Assembly (NCBI GenBank): GCA_934675115.1
Contig: CAKUPH010000001.1
Location: 13,437-77,436 of the forward strand
Direction of reading: 5' to 3'
Source: an uncultured Oscillospiraceae bacterium
GTDB lineage: Bacteria > Bacillota > Clostridia > Oscillospirales > Oscillospiraceae
DNA length: 64,000 nt
A program made the translations under genes and the position numbers. Below are positions 42,562 to 50,373 of this stretch, piece by piece (position 1 is the stretch's first letter; each line of letters opens with the position of its first letter). The notes under the pieces are model-generated. The model had not been told where the DNA came from and searched no databases. It was given only the letters and a program-made list of their open reading frames with translations.

Positions 42562-43626
42562 TCAGTCCTTGGTGGTGGTGACCTCCACGACCTCGCCCAT
42601 GCCGGCGAACACGGAGTAGTCGATGCCCAGCGCGGCGGCGGTCTCGGTGTTGACGGTGATGATGCCGCCGTCCATCAGGTAGTAGTCCTCCAGACCGTCC
42701 ATGCCCTCGGTGATGGCCTGATAGGCCAGGTCGGCGGTCTTGGCGCCCAGTTGGGTGTAGTTCACGCCGCAGGTGGTGAAGGCGCCGTTGCGGACGAAGG
42801 AGTCAGCGCCGGTGTAGTGGGGGATGCCGGCGGCGGCCAGATCCTCGTAGATGGCCAGTTCAGCGGCCATGATGACGTTGTCGGTGGGGGTGAAGATGGC
42901 GTCCACGCCGTCGGCGATGAGGGCGGCGGCCGCAGCGATGACCTCGTCATTGGTATTGGCGGTCTGCTCGGTGTAGGCGATGCCCTTGGCGTCCAGATAG
43001 GCCTTGGCGTCGGCGATGGGCTTGGTGGAGTTGGGCTCGGACAGGGAGTACAGCAGGCCGATGTTGGCGGCGTCGGGGTTCTGGGCGAAGATCATGTCCA
43101 TGATGAAGTCGGTGTTCAGGGCGTCGCTGGTGCCGGTGACATAGTCAATGCCGGTGACCTTGGCGGTCTCGGGGTCGGAGATGGCGGCGTACACCACGGG
43201 GGTCTTGGTGTCCTCAGCGGCCAGCGCGGCGATCTGGGCGGCGGTGGTGGCGATGGGGATGATGGCGTCCACGCCGTCGGCGATGGCCTGATCGGCCAGC
43301 TGCTTGAGGGTGGTCTGGTCGTTCTGGCCGGAGGTGATCTCATAGTCGATGGTCACGCCGTTGTCCGCGGCGATCTGGTCCAGCTGGGCGGCGATGGCGT
43401 TGGCGATCTCGTCCAGAGAGGCGTGGTCCAGCTGCTTGATGATGGCCACTTTATAGCTGACACCCTCGGCGGGCTCGCTGATCTGGGGGGCGTTGCTTGC
43501 CGCGTCGCTGGGAGCGGCGGAGTTGTCGGCGGCATTGCCGCCGTTGGAGCAGGCGGTGAGGGACAGGGCCATGGCGCAGGCGGCGGTCACGGCGAAGAAC
43601 TTACGGATGATGTTGTGCTTTTTCAT
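42562..43626 (-). CDS. trpX: Tryptophan-type ABC importer, substrate-binding lipoprotein (TrpX-like)
   Basis: 354 aa from the ATG at 43626 (TTGGAGG upstream). Lipoprotein signal with lipobox LTAC (Cys26), a serine/asparagine linker, then a two-lobed binding domain beginning YKVAIIKQLDHASLDEIANAI, the family pattern of TrpX (COG2984 type). NNIGLLYSLSEPNS and GADSFVRNGA are further family segments. The T-box upstream carries a UGG specifier, so tryptophan is the likely ligand. Confidence 0.9.
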   Translation of the reverse strand: MKKHNIIRKFFAVTAACAMALSLTACSNGGNAADNSAAPSDAASNAPQISEPAEGVSYKVAIIKQLDHASLDEIANAIAAQLDQIAADNGVTIDYEITSGQNDQTTLKQLADQAIADGVDAIIPIATTAAQIAALAAEDTKTPVVYAAISDPETAKVTGIDYVTGTSDALNTDFIMDMIFAQNPDAANIGLLYSLSEPNSTKPIADAKAYLDAKGIAYTEQTANTNDEVIAAAAALIADGVDAIFTPTDNVIMAAELAIYEDLAAAGIPHYTGADSFVRNGAFTTCGVNYTQLGAKTADLAYQAITEGMDGLEDYYLMDGGIITVNTETAAALGIDYSVFAGMGEVVEVTTTKD

Positions 43627-43706
43627 TTTGGTTGCCTCCAAATTATGTAATTTTGAGCGGCAGATGACCCGCGGCCCTGCCAAAGCCGCGGGGGAGGTTC
43701 AGGCAA

Positions 43707-43742
43707 CAAAAAAAGCCTTTGCCCCACCATGGGACAAAAGCC
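43707..43742 (-). terminator. T-box terminator hairpin
   Basis: Minus-strand GGCTTTTGTCCC pairs with GGGGCAAAGGCT (with G-U pairs), followed by seven Us. It competes with the antiterminator that includes the conserved T-box sequence. Confidence 0.9.
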
Positions 43743-43990
43743 ATTGCTTCTGCGATACCACCCAAATTGACGTCAAAAAACGTCCACTCGCTTACGCGTA
43801 CCATCATACGCGTCCCGATGGATAACGGGTGGGATACCCGTCGGTCTCTACTCGGCTGTGCCTTTCGATCCGCCCTCCGAAGTCCATTCGCCAGCCGCGC
43901 CCCGCCCCGATCTCACCATCCGGGACTCTCTGAAGGTTTGCCGCACTGGGTACTTCTCTCCGTCACAGGTTTGCTTTGTTCTGTTGTTGT
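43707..43990 (-). ncRNA. T-box riboswitch, tryptophan specifier
   Basis: The minus-strand leader has the T-box sequence TGGGTGGTATCGC (43752-43764 region), stem I purine loops GGAGAGAAGTA, an apical region (AGAGAGTCCCGGATGGTGAGATCGGG), and a specifier loop GAA-TGG-ACTTCGGAG with UGG at 43884-43886 followed by a purine. UGG is the Trp codon. Binding of uncharged tRNA-Trp should prevent termination and switch on the importer genes. Confidence 0.92.
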
Positions 43991-43995
43991 AACGC

Positions 43996-44025
43996 ATTAT
44001 ACGCACCCCCTTCCCCGTTTGTCAA
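43996..44025 (-). promoter_or_regulatory. Consensus promoter of the Trp T-box operon
   Basis: Minus-strand TTGACA (44020-44025) and TATAAT (43996-44001) with an 18-bp spacer. Both hexamers are perfect, as expected for an operon regulated after initiation. Confidence 0.92.
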
Positions 44026-44151
44026 CCCCTTTTTCGCAAAAACTTTCAATACGTTAAAGCGTCACATTTTCCCGCCGCTCCTCCCCTTCTATTTTGGACA
44101 AGTCTCCCATATATATGGACAGAACCCATTTCAAAACAGGAGGCGCGACCT

Positions 44152-45117
44152 ATGAACGTCACCATTTTTCTCGTCCGGCTGCTGGTGCTGGCCGTTATCT
44201 TCATCAACGGCTGGACCGACGCGCCCAACGCCATCGCCACCGCCGTCGGCTCCGGGGCGCTGACCTTCCGGCGGGGAGTGTGGCTGGCGGCGGCGTGCAA
44301 CTTTCTGGGGACCTTCCTCTCCGCTGTCTTTTTCCCCGCCGTGGCCGCCACCATGAGCGACCTCATCGTTTTCCCCGGCGGCGCATGGGCCGCCCTCACC
44401 GCCCTGTGCGCCGCCATGCTGTCCATTCTGCTGTGGGCGGTGCTGGCGTGGCGCTTCGGCCTGCCCACCAGCGAGAGCCACGCCCTCATGGCCGGTCTGT
44501 GCGGCGCGGCCCTGGCGCTGGGCGGACAGGCCGCCCGGTTCAACTCCGGCGCGTGGGCGCGGGTCATCGCCGGGCTGTTCCTGTCCGTCGTTGCCGGGGC
44601 GCTGGCGGGCCGGTGGGCCTGTCTCTGGCTGCGGAAGCGCCGGTGCAGCGCGGCCCGGTGGCAGCGGCGGGCCGCCGGACTCATGGCCGCCCTCCACGGG
44701 GCGCAGGACGGGCAGAAGTTCATGGCCCTCCTGCTGCTGGCGGACAGCCTTGGGGACGCGGAGCCCTTCTCCCCTCTGACGCTGGCGGTGCTGTGCGCCT
44801 CGGTGATGGCGCTGGGGACGGCGCTGGGCGGAAAGCCCATCGTGGAAAAGGTGGGCACGGAGCTCACCGCCCTCACCCCATCGGACGGGCTGGCCGCCGA
44901 TCTTGGGGCGGGGGTGTGCCTGCTGGGCTGCTCCCTGCTGGGCCTGCCGGTGTCCACCACCCACGCCAAGGTGGCCGCCGTCTGCGGCGTGGGGCTCACC
45001 CACGGCCGGGACAGCGTCAGCCTACGGCCCGTGCTGGAAATCGTCTCCGCCTGGGCCCTCACCTTCCCGGCCTGCGGCCTGCTGGCCTATCTGCTCACCC
45101 GGCTCATGCTGGGGTGA
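44152..45117 (+). CDS. Inorganic phosphate transporter, PiT family
   Basis: 321 aa with about ten membrane segments. The first PiT signature NGWTDAPNAIATAVGSGALT lies at residues 20-39 and the inverted second repeat signature GLPVSTTHAKVAAVCGVGL near 265. Low-affinity Pi/cation symport across the inner membrane is usual. GGAGGCG precedes the start. No PhoU-like (DUF47) partner gene is adjacent. Confidence 0.93.
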   Translation: MNVTIFLVRLLVLAVIFINGWTDAPNAIATAVGSGALTFRRGVWLAAACNFLGTFLSAVFFPAVAATMSDLIVFPGGAWAALTALCAAMLSILLWAVLAWRFGLPTSESHALMAGLCGAALALGGQAARFNSGAWARVIAGLFLSVVAGALAGRWACLWLRKRRCSAARWQRRAAGLMAALHGAQDGQKFMALLLLADSLGDAEPFSPLTLAVLCASVMALGTALGGKPIVEKVGTELTALTPSDGLAADLGAGVCLLGCSLLGLPVSTTHAKVAAVCGVGLTHGRDSVSLRPVLEIVSAWALTFPACGLLAYLLTRLMLG

Positions 45118-45120
45118 GGT

Positions 45121-45786
45121 TCAAGCCTCCGGCGGCGTGAGGATCTCAAAGTGGTTCTTTTTGCAGCTCAGCAGCCCGTCCCGCCGCATTTTGGACAGCT
45201 CCGCGCACAGCGCGCTGCGGTCCACCCCCAGATAGTCCGCCAGCTGCTGCCGGTCGTAGGGGATGTCGAAGGCGGCGCCCCCCGCCTCCTTAACACACTG
45301 GGAAAAATAGGACATGAGCCGCCCCCGGATGGTCTTCGGCCCGGTGTGGAGCATCCGGCCCGACAGCCGGAGGTTTTTCCGGGCGCTGATGGCCAGCAGG
45401 TTCCGCACCAGCTGCCCGTGAAAGGCGCAGGCGTTCTCGCAGGGCGTCAGAATTCGCCCCACGTTCAGGAACAGCACCCGGGCGCGCCCCGCCGCCGTGA
45501 CGCTCACCCGCAGCGGCTCCCCGGGCAGGCAGGCGTAGGCCTCCGCGAAGATGTCCCCCGGCTCCGCCGCGCTCAATACACTCTCATTGCCCCATGCGTC
45601 GCCGAAGCCGATGAGCGCCCGCCCGGACAGCATCACCCCAAGCTGCTCCGTGGGCGCGCCCTCCGCTAAAATGACCTCGCCCTTTTCATAGCTCCGCTCC
45701 CGGGCGGCAAGGCATTGGAACAGCAGCGCCAGTTCCTCGTCCCCGATGCCCCGGAACAGCGGGCTTTTTCGTAAATTTTCCTCCAT
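45121..45786 (-). CDS. Crp/Fnr family transcriptional regulator
   Basis: 221 aa from the ATG at 45786. A cyclic-nucleotide-binding-type beta roll (GEVILAEGAPTEQLGVMLSGRALIG and GDIFAEAYACLPGEPL) is followed by the dimer helix and a winged HTH (YDRQQLADYLGVDRSALCAELSKMRRDGLL). The N-terminus lacks the Fnr iron-sulfur cysteines. It is divergent from the ferredoxin-type gene at 45928, a recurrent pair in anaerobes. The palindrome at 45800-45815 lies over its ribosome site region, suggesting autoregulation. Confidence 0.92.
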   Translation of the reverse strand: MEENLRKSPLFRGIGDEELALLFQCLAARERSYEKGEVILAEGAPTEQLGVMLSGRALIGFGDAWGNESVLSAAEPGDIFAEAYACLPGEPLRVSVTAAGRARVLFLNVGRILTPCENACAFHGQLVRNLLAISARKNLRLSGRMLHTGPKTIRGRLMSYFSQCVKEAGGAAFDIPYDRQQLADYLGVDRSALCAELSKMRRDGLLSCKKNHFEILTPPEA

Positions 45787-45799
45787 GTTTCCTCCGAAA

Positions 45800-45815
45800 T
45801 GTTGTTTTAACAACA
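45800..45815. promoter_or_regulatory. Candidate Crp/Fnr-type operator in the divergent region
   Basis: TGTTGTTTTAACAACA is an imperfect dyad (TGTTGTT/AACAACA) lying 14 bp from the regulator start and 112 bp from the ferredoxin-type gene. Sites of TGTT...AACA form are common for Crp/Fnr-like regulators. Confidence 0.55.
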
Positions 45816-45927
45816 GACTTATCATATTCAGCATAGTACAATGCGGGGGAAAAATCAAGGCGCACTCCGTCCGGCGGTTCCCGGACGCCGCGCCGCTGAT
45901 ACATTTTTGACATTGGAGGAAGAAATT

Positions 45928-46632
45928 ATGATCCGCAAGATCATCCACATCGACGAGGAAAAGTGCAACGGCTGCGGTGCCTGCGCGGCGGCCTGCCACG
46001 AGGGGGCCATCGGCATGGTGAACGGCAAGGCCAAGCTCCTGCGTGACGACTACTGCGACGGGCTGGGCGACTGCCTGCCCGCCTGCCCCACCGGGGCCAT
46101 CACCTTTGTTGAACGGGAGGCCGCGGCCTACGACGAGCAGGCGGTACTGGCAAACAAAAATAAGGCCGCCCCGGCGGACAAGCCGGTATTCTCCGGCTGC
46201 CCCGGCTCCCGGATGCGGCAGATGGACCGCTCCGCGCCCGCTTCCGCCCCCGCCGCGCCCCAGACCTCCCAGCTGGGCCAGTGGCCCTGCCAGATCAAGC
46301 TGGTGCCGGTGAACGCCCCCTATTTCAACGGCGCAAAGCTGCTCATCGCCGCCGACTGCACCGCCTACGCCTACGCCAGCCTGCACAGCGAGTTCATGGC
46401 GGGCAAAATCACCCTCATCGGCTGCCCCAAGCTGGATGAGGGGGATTACAGCGAAAAGCTCACCGAGATCATCAGAAGCAACGACATCCGGAGCGTCACC
46501 GTGGTGCGCATGGAGGTGCCCTGCTGCGGCGGGCTGGAGCTGGCGGCGAAAAAAGCCCTCCAGCAGAGCGGGAAATTCATCCCGTGGCAGGTGGTCACCA
46601 TCTCCATCGATGGAAAAATTCTGGACCGCTGA
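45928..46632 (+). CDS. 2x[4Fe-4S] ferredoxin-type protein
   Basis: 234 aa from the ATG at 45928 (TTGGAGGA upstream). Residues 1-60 hold two 4Fe-4S motifs (CNGCGACAAAC and CDGLGDCLPACPTG). A proline/alanine linker leads to a second domain with further cysteines (CTAYAYASLHSEF, GCPKLD, CCGG) that I recognise only as the usual C-terminal part of this ferredoxin family. It likely carries electrons in the cytosol. It is divergent from the Crp-like regulator. Confidence 0.85.
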   Translation: MIRKIIHIDEEKCNGCGACAAACHEGAIGMVNGKAKLLRDDYCDGLGDCLPACPTGAITFVEREAAAYDEQAVLANKNKAAPADKPVFSGCPGSRMRQMDRSAPASAPAAPQTSQLGQWPCQIKLVPVNAPYFNGAKLLIAADCTAYAYASLHSEFMAGKITLIGCPKLDEGDYSEKLTEIIRSNDIRSVTVVRMEVPCCGGLELAAKKALQQSGKFIPWQVVTISIDGKILDR

Positions 46633-46673
46633 CGGCGGATATTCTCTGCCGCCTTACCTGCGCCCAAACCGCA

Positions 46674-46711
46674 AAACAGCCCGTACCGGAGATCGCCGGT
46701 ACGGGCTGTTT
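46674..46711 (+). terminator. Terminator after the ferredoxin-type gene
   Basis: AACAGCCCGTACCGG pairs with CCGGTACGGGCTGTT around AGATCG, then TTTCG. Confidence 0.88.
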
Positions 46712-46732
46712 TCGCGTAAACTCACTCTTTGT

Positions 46733-46945
46733 TCCCCGTGATGCAGTAGTCGCGGTACGCGCCGGCGTGTGCCAGTGTCTGCGCTTGGTGCAGTACGCCG
46801 TGCTGGAGGGCGATCATCACCTCGTCCGGCTCGCAGAACAGGGCGGATCACCGCCGCAATCTGCCAGCAGGCCGCCGAGGCGCTCCTTCACGCGGCCATC
46901 TCCAAAATACGCCTCAGCCTTATTCTTGGCAAAAACCGTTGACAA
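46733..46945 (-). pseudogene. Probable decayed coding remnant, family unknown
   Basis: Two minus-strand stretches read like protein but in different frames and without a start. The upstream one reads VYVLSTVFAKNKAEAYFGDG and continues VKERLGGLLADCGG. The downstream one reads ALFCEPDEVMIALQHGVLHQ then AYRDYCITGNKE and a stop at 46734. A small frame disruption near 46850 separates them. I do not recognise the family, and it could be chance coding bias. The 46633-46961 gap holds nothing else. Confidence 0.35.
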
Positions 46946-46961
46946 AACGTATACTTTCAAC

Positions 46962-47384
46962 TCACGGCTGTGTGCGCATCATATCCATGGCGCAGTCGGC
47001 CAGCAGCCGCCCTTCGCTGTCCAGCACTGTCACATGGACGATGACGATGCGCCGCCCCCGGCGGACGACCTCTCCCACCGCCTTTACGGTGCCGCTCCGG
47101 ACGTTCCGGATAAAGTTGACGTGGGAGCTCTGGGTCACGTATTTTTCGCCGTCGCATCGGGCGGTGAGCCCTGCCACGCAGTCAGCAAGGCCGTAAATCA
47201 GTCCGCCATGAACCGCTCCGTTCAGATTCATGGACTCGTGCACCAGATCCACCGCAACCTCCGCCCGGTAATCTCCGGAGCCGTCCGGCACGATGTCCAC
47301 CACACGGATGTGGTTATGTGCCATAAAGGGGTTGCTTTCGACGTATGCGTCCACGTCGCCGTAAGGCGGAATGATCCTGCCCAT
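46962..47384 (-). CDS. Hotdog-fold thioesterase, PaaI type
   Basis: 140 aa from the ATG at 47384 (AGGAAG upstream); the frame opens to 47624 but the extra part has no homology. Hotdog signature LNGAVHGGLIYGLADCVAG near residue 50, with the catalytic Asn/Gly-His-Gly pattern and an Asp in the following helix, then SSHVNFIRNVRSGTVKAVGEVVRRGRR. It would hydrolyse an acyl-CoA ester in the cytosol. It is not close enough to either acyl-CoA operon to be cotranscribed with them. Confidence 0.85.
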   Translation of the reverse strand: MGRIIPPYGDVDAYVESNPFMAHNHIRVVDIVPDGSGDYRAEVAVDLVHESMNLNGAVHGGLIYGLADCVAGLTARCDGEKYVTQSSHVNFIRNVRSGTVKAVGEVVRRGRRIVIVHVTVLDSEGRLLADCAMDMMRTQP

Positions 47385-47563
47385 GCTCTGATGCACTTCC
47401 TTATTTTGATATTCCAACCGCGCGGCCACCGGGCCCGGCCCGGCTCCCGCCGCAAAGTCCTTTCCGACCAAGTATAACGGCGGCGCGGGGAAAAGGCAAG
47501 CGTTTTCAACCAAAACGCCAAACAAACCTGGCGCAAATGTCGAAGGAATGTCTCTTGGCAAAC

Positions 47564-47601
47564 TAACACCGTTAGTATATATTAAAGCTAACGTCGTCAG
47601 T
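47564..47601. promoter_or_regulatory. Residual TetR-type operator
   Basis: CTAACACCGTTAG (47564-47576, a palindrome) is repeated in degenerate form as CTAACGTCGTCAG about 25 bp later, flanking an AT-rich stretch with TATAT. This is the usual place for autorepression of the TetR gene whose remnant begins at 47627. Confidence 0.5.
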
Positions 47602-47626
47602 TTTTGGATGCCTTCGGAGGTCACAC

Positions 47627-47820
47627 AAGGGTCTGACCACAGATCAGGTCGTCAAAACGGCGGCGGAGCTAATCGAACACAGCGGACGCTCCGGATTTTC
47701 CATGCGGCAGCTCGCCGCTGTGCTCGGTGTCAAAGCCGCTTCCCTTTACACCCACTTGGACAGCATGGACGCGCTGCTATCCGAGGTGTGCCGGTACGCC
47801 ATGCACCTTCAGATGGACGC
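47627..47820 (+). pseudogene. TetR-family regulator, N-terminal remnant with lost start codon
   Basis: A CGGAGG ribosome site is followed seven bases later by AAG where an ATG would be expected. The frame reads KGLTTDQVVKTAAELIEHSG, then FSMRQLAAVLGVKAASLYTH, a full TetR DNA-binding domain. After about 65 codons it breaks off at 47820 into an unrelated MATE fragment. The ligand-binding domain is missing. Confidence 0.85.
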
Positions 47821-48467
47821 GGCTACATCGCCATGCCGCTGTTCATACTGTTCACCGCCTTTTCCAACCTCTTCGGCGTGGGCGGCGCCAGTCTGATCTC
47901 CCGCTGTCTCGGTGCCGGAGAGCGGGAAAAGGCCCGGCGCTGCGCGGCGTTCTGCATCTCGCTGATGGGCACTGTATCCAACACTGCCCTGAACCACATC
48001 ATCTCCACCTACTCCAACGAGGCCGTGGCCGGAATGGTCATCGCGAAAAAGCTCAACCTGCTGGCCTTTGCCGTGGCTCAGGGCATCACGCAAGGAACGC
48101 TGCCCCTCATCGGCTACTGCTTCACCTCCAGCGACCGGAACCGGATGGCCCGCGTCATCCGCACGCTGGCCGTCATCTGCGCGGGATTCGCACTGGCCAG
48201 CGCCGCGCTGCTGTTTTCGGCGCCACACCCATCACCCGCTTCTTCATCGACAACAGTGAAACGGCGGCCTGCGGCCGGCAGTTTCTGCGCATCATCTGCC
48301 TTGCCGGGCTCACCTCCATGCTCATCTTTTTCGGCATGACCATCTTTCAGGCCACGGGAAAGCGGTGGCGGCCCCTTGTGCTCTCCCTGCTGCGGAAGGG
48401 CAGCGTCGACGTGCCGCTGATGGTGCTGTTCAACCGCTTGTTTCATCTGACCGGCGTGGCATGGGCA
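47821..48467 (+). pseudogene. MATE-family efflux transporter remnant, internally deleted and frameshifted
   Basis: The first part reads GGASLISRCLGAGEREKARR and GYIAMPLFILFTAFSNLFGV, early MATE segments. It then jumps within one frame to late segments (LLAFAVAQGITQGTLPLIGY), implying deletion of about 130 codons near 47970. A frameshift near 48219 moves to another frame (ITRFFIDNSETAACGRQFLR, then IFFGMTIFQATGKRWRPLVL) and ends abruptly near 48467. Confidence 0.85.
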
Positions 48468-48586
48468 AGACTGCCTCCATCCTTCAGAAGAGCTGCCCCG
48501 GCGCAAAGGTGCTGGAGGGCAAGGTGCTGCGCAGCAGCGCGCCCGAAAAGGAGCTGTCCGGCTCGGTGGCCGGGATGGCGCTGTAA
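48463..48586 (+). pseudogene. Flavodoxin-like C-terminal fragment
   Basis: About 40 codons reading GKTASILQKSCPGAKVLEGK then ELSGSVAGMAL and a stop. The KVLEGK segment followed by a C-terminal helix resembles the end of clostridial flavodoxins. It is fused to the end of the MATE remnant without a ribosome site. Confidence 0.55.
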
Positions 48587-48593
48587 TCGAAAA

Positions 48594-48627
48594 AACTCCC
48601 TGCCGGACATCCGGCAGGGAGTTTTTT
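48594..48627. terminator. Bidirectional terminator between the decayed island and the SDR operon
   Basis: AACTCCCTGCCGG pairs with CCGGCAGGGAGTT around ACAT, with A and T runs on the two sides. Confidence 0.9.
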
Positions 48628-48641
48628 CATAAATTTGGCTG

Positions 48642-49478
48642 TCAGCCCTTCTGGGCCTGAGCCTCCATCATGGCGTTCAGAGCGGCGATGGTGCCGCCGT
48701 CGTACAGAATGTCCACACCGGTGAGGTAACTGGCGTCGTCGCTGACCATAAAGGCCATCATCTTGGCGATCTCCTCCGGCTTGCCCACGCGGCCCATGGC
48801 GCCCATCCGGGCGTACTTGGCCGCGCCCTCGCCTTCCACCTCGCCCAGCGGGGTGTCGAAGGTGCCCGGAGAGATGCACACGATGCGGATGCCCTTCTTA
48901 CCGGCCTCGACGGCCATATGCTCGGTGTACCACTTCATGAAGTTCTTGGAGATGGTGTACCCCGCGCCGGGGCGCTTCTCCTCGGGGATATTGCCCAGCA
49001 TCTGGGCCGCGCCCGCCATAAAGGCATTCGCGTCCTTCATGGCAGCCTGATACAGCGCCGTGGGGGTCTGGGCGGCGGGCAGCATGTACGCCGACATGGA
49101 CGCCACGTTCAGGATGCAGCTCCCCGGGCCCATAACCTTCAGGAAGGCCGTGTCGATGTTGATGGTGCCGATGGCGTTGACGCGGAAGATCTCCTCGCCG
49201 CTGGCCATGTGGGGAGAGATGCCCGCCGCGTGGATAACGGTCTTCACATTGCCCAGTGAAGCCGCGTAGGCGGCCAACTTCTCCACGGAGGCCGCGTCCC
49301 CCGCGTCCGCGGGGAACGCCTCCGCATCCAGCCCCAGCGCCGCCAGCGCGTCCAGCGCGTTCTGCAGCTTGGCGGGCGTGCGGCCCACCAGAATGATATG
49401 GCTGTCTTTGTCCATCAGCTTGGCGGCCTCAAGGCCCATGCCGCTGCCGCCGCCGGTAATGACTACGATATTTTTCAT
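48642..49478 (-). CDS. Short-chain dehydrogenase/reductase (SDR), last gene of the PanB-like operon
   Basis: 278 aa. ITGGGSGMGLEAAKLM near residue 7, HAAG near 86, catalytic Tyr-Lys in GYTISKNFMKW, and the C-terminal YLTGVDILYDGG. The central region (YMLPAAQTPTALYQAAMKDANAF) is longer than in FabG and resembles hydroxysteroid-type SDRs; substrate specificity is not readable. AAGGAGAAC precedes the start. Confidence 0.87.
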   Translation of the reverse strand: MKNIVVITGGGSGMGLEAAKLMDKDSHIILVGRTPAKLQNALDALAALGLDAEAFPADAGDAASVEKLAAYAASLGNVKTVIHAAGISPHMASGEEIFRVNAIGTINIDTAFLKVMGPGSCILNVASMSAYMLPAAQTPTALYQAAMKDANAFMAGAAQMLGNIPEEKRPGAGYTISKNFMKWYTEHMAVEAGKKGIRIVCISPGTFDTPLGEVEGEGAAKYARMGAMGRVGKPEEIAKMMAFMVSDDASYLTGVDILYDGGTIAALNAMMEAQAQKG

Positions 49479-49515
49479 ATTGTTCTCCTTTCCGCAAATG
49501 CGGTCTGTCCAGACT

Positions 49516-50358
49516 TCAGTTCCCGCCCGCCGCGTCTTCCGCGGCCAGCCGTTTCAGGTTTTCCCGAAGGGCCGGGGACAGGACGTCCGTCTTTTTCACA
49601 TAGGCCTCTCCGGCGCAGAAGCCGGGCAAGCCGGCCAGAATGTGTGCGATGGCCGAAATGGCCCGGTCCTGAGGCGTGGGCCACTGCTCCGTCAGCCGGG
49701 GCATCATGGATTCGTAATTGGTCACGGCCATTTCAAGGCCGTTCAGCTCGGGATATTCCGCCAGGAACGCGTCCCATGCGGCGCAGCCCAGCCGGGCGTC
49801 CTCCAGCTGCACCACCAGCTGGTGGGTACAGGGCTCCGGGGCCGCGGTCTTCTTGGGCATCTGCTCCGTGCCGAAGCGGTAGAGGTTGGCCGCGTACACG
49901 CCGTCCATGGCGGCGAGATGATTCAGCCGCTCCTCGGAGAGCATGGCTTCCACGTCCGTGCCCTCCTTCCCCTGGATCAGCGCCACCAGATTCCAGCTGG
50001 TCCGGCCGTGCTCCGCGAAGGCGGGGTAGGGCGCGGTGCCAGCGCACAGATCCCAGTAGGACTCCTTGTAGTTGCTGAAGTCGAAGGCCGACGAGATGAG
50101 CAGCTCCCAGGTCATGACCCGATCCTGATGGCTCTTGGTGGACTCCGCCTTGCTCTTCAGCTCATAGAAGGTGTAATACTTATAGGTATCGTCGCTGACT
50201 GCGGGCTGATACGCGCAGCGGCAGAACCGCTGGGCGGAGATATGGCCGGGCATGCCCATCACGTCCCGGAGGTGCACATAGCTGTACCAGAGGTTGAACT
50301 CCTCCTCCCGCTCGGCGCTCACCGGGTTGAGGTGGACGGTGGTCACGGAAGTCATCAT
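49516..50358 (-). CDS. EthD/dimeric alpha-beta barrel-like protein
   Basis: 280 aa; ATG at 50358 or 50355 (GGAGG upstream). The N-terminal half (VTTVHLNPVSAEREEEFNLWYSYVHLRDVMGMPG, with ISAQRF) has the pattern of ferredoxin-like EthD domains, in which a conserved H-L-x-D segment follows a W-Y. A second, weaker copy (HQLVVQLEDARLGCAAWDAFL) suggests two fused domains forming a barrel. Relatives act in aromatic, ether or polyketide catabolism, sometimes as accessory proteins. Function here is unknown; it adjoins an FMN oxidoreductase gene by 15 bp. Confidence 0.6.
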   Translation of the reverse strand: MMTSVTTVHLNPVSAEREEEFNLWYSYVHLRDVMGMPGHISAQRFCRCAYQPAVSDDTYKYYTFYELKSKAESTKSHQDRVMTWELLISSAFDFSNYKESYWDLCAGTAPYPAFAEHGRTSWNLVALIQGKEGTDVEAMLSEERLNHLAAMDGVYAANLYRFGTEQMPKKTAAPEPCTHQLVVQLEDARLGCAAWDAFLAEYPELNGLEMAVTNYESMMPRLTEQWPTPQDRAISAIAHILAGLPGFCAGEAYVKKTDVLSPALRENLKRLAAEDAAGGN

Positions 50359-50373
50359 ATCGCGCCGCCCTCC

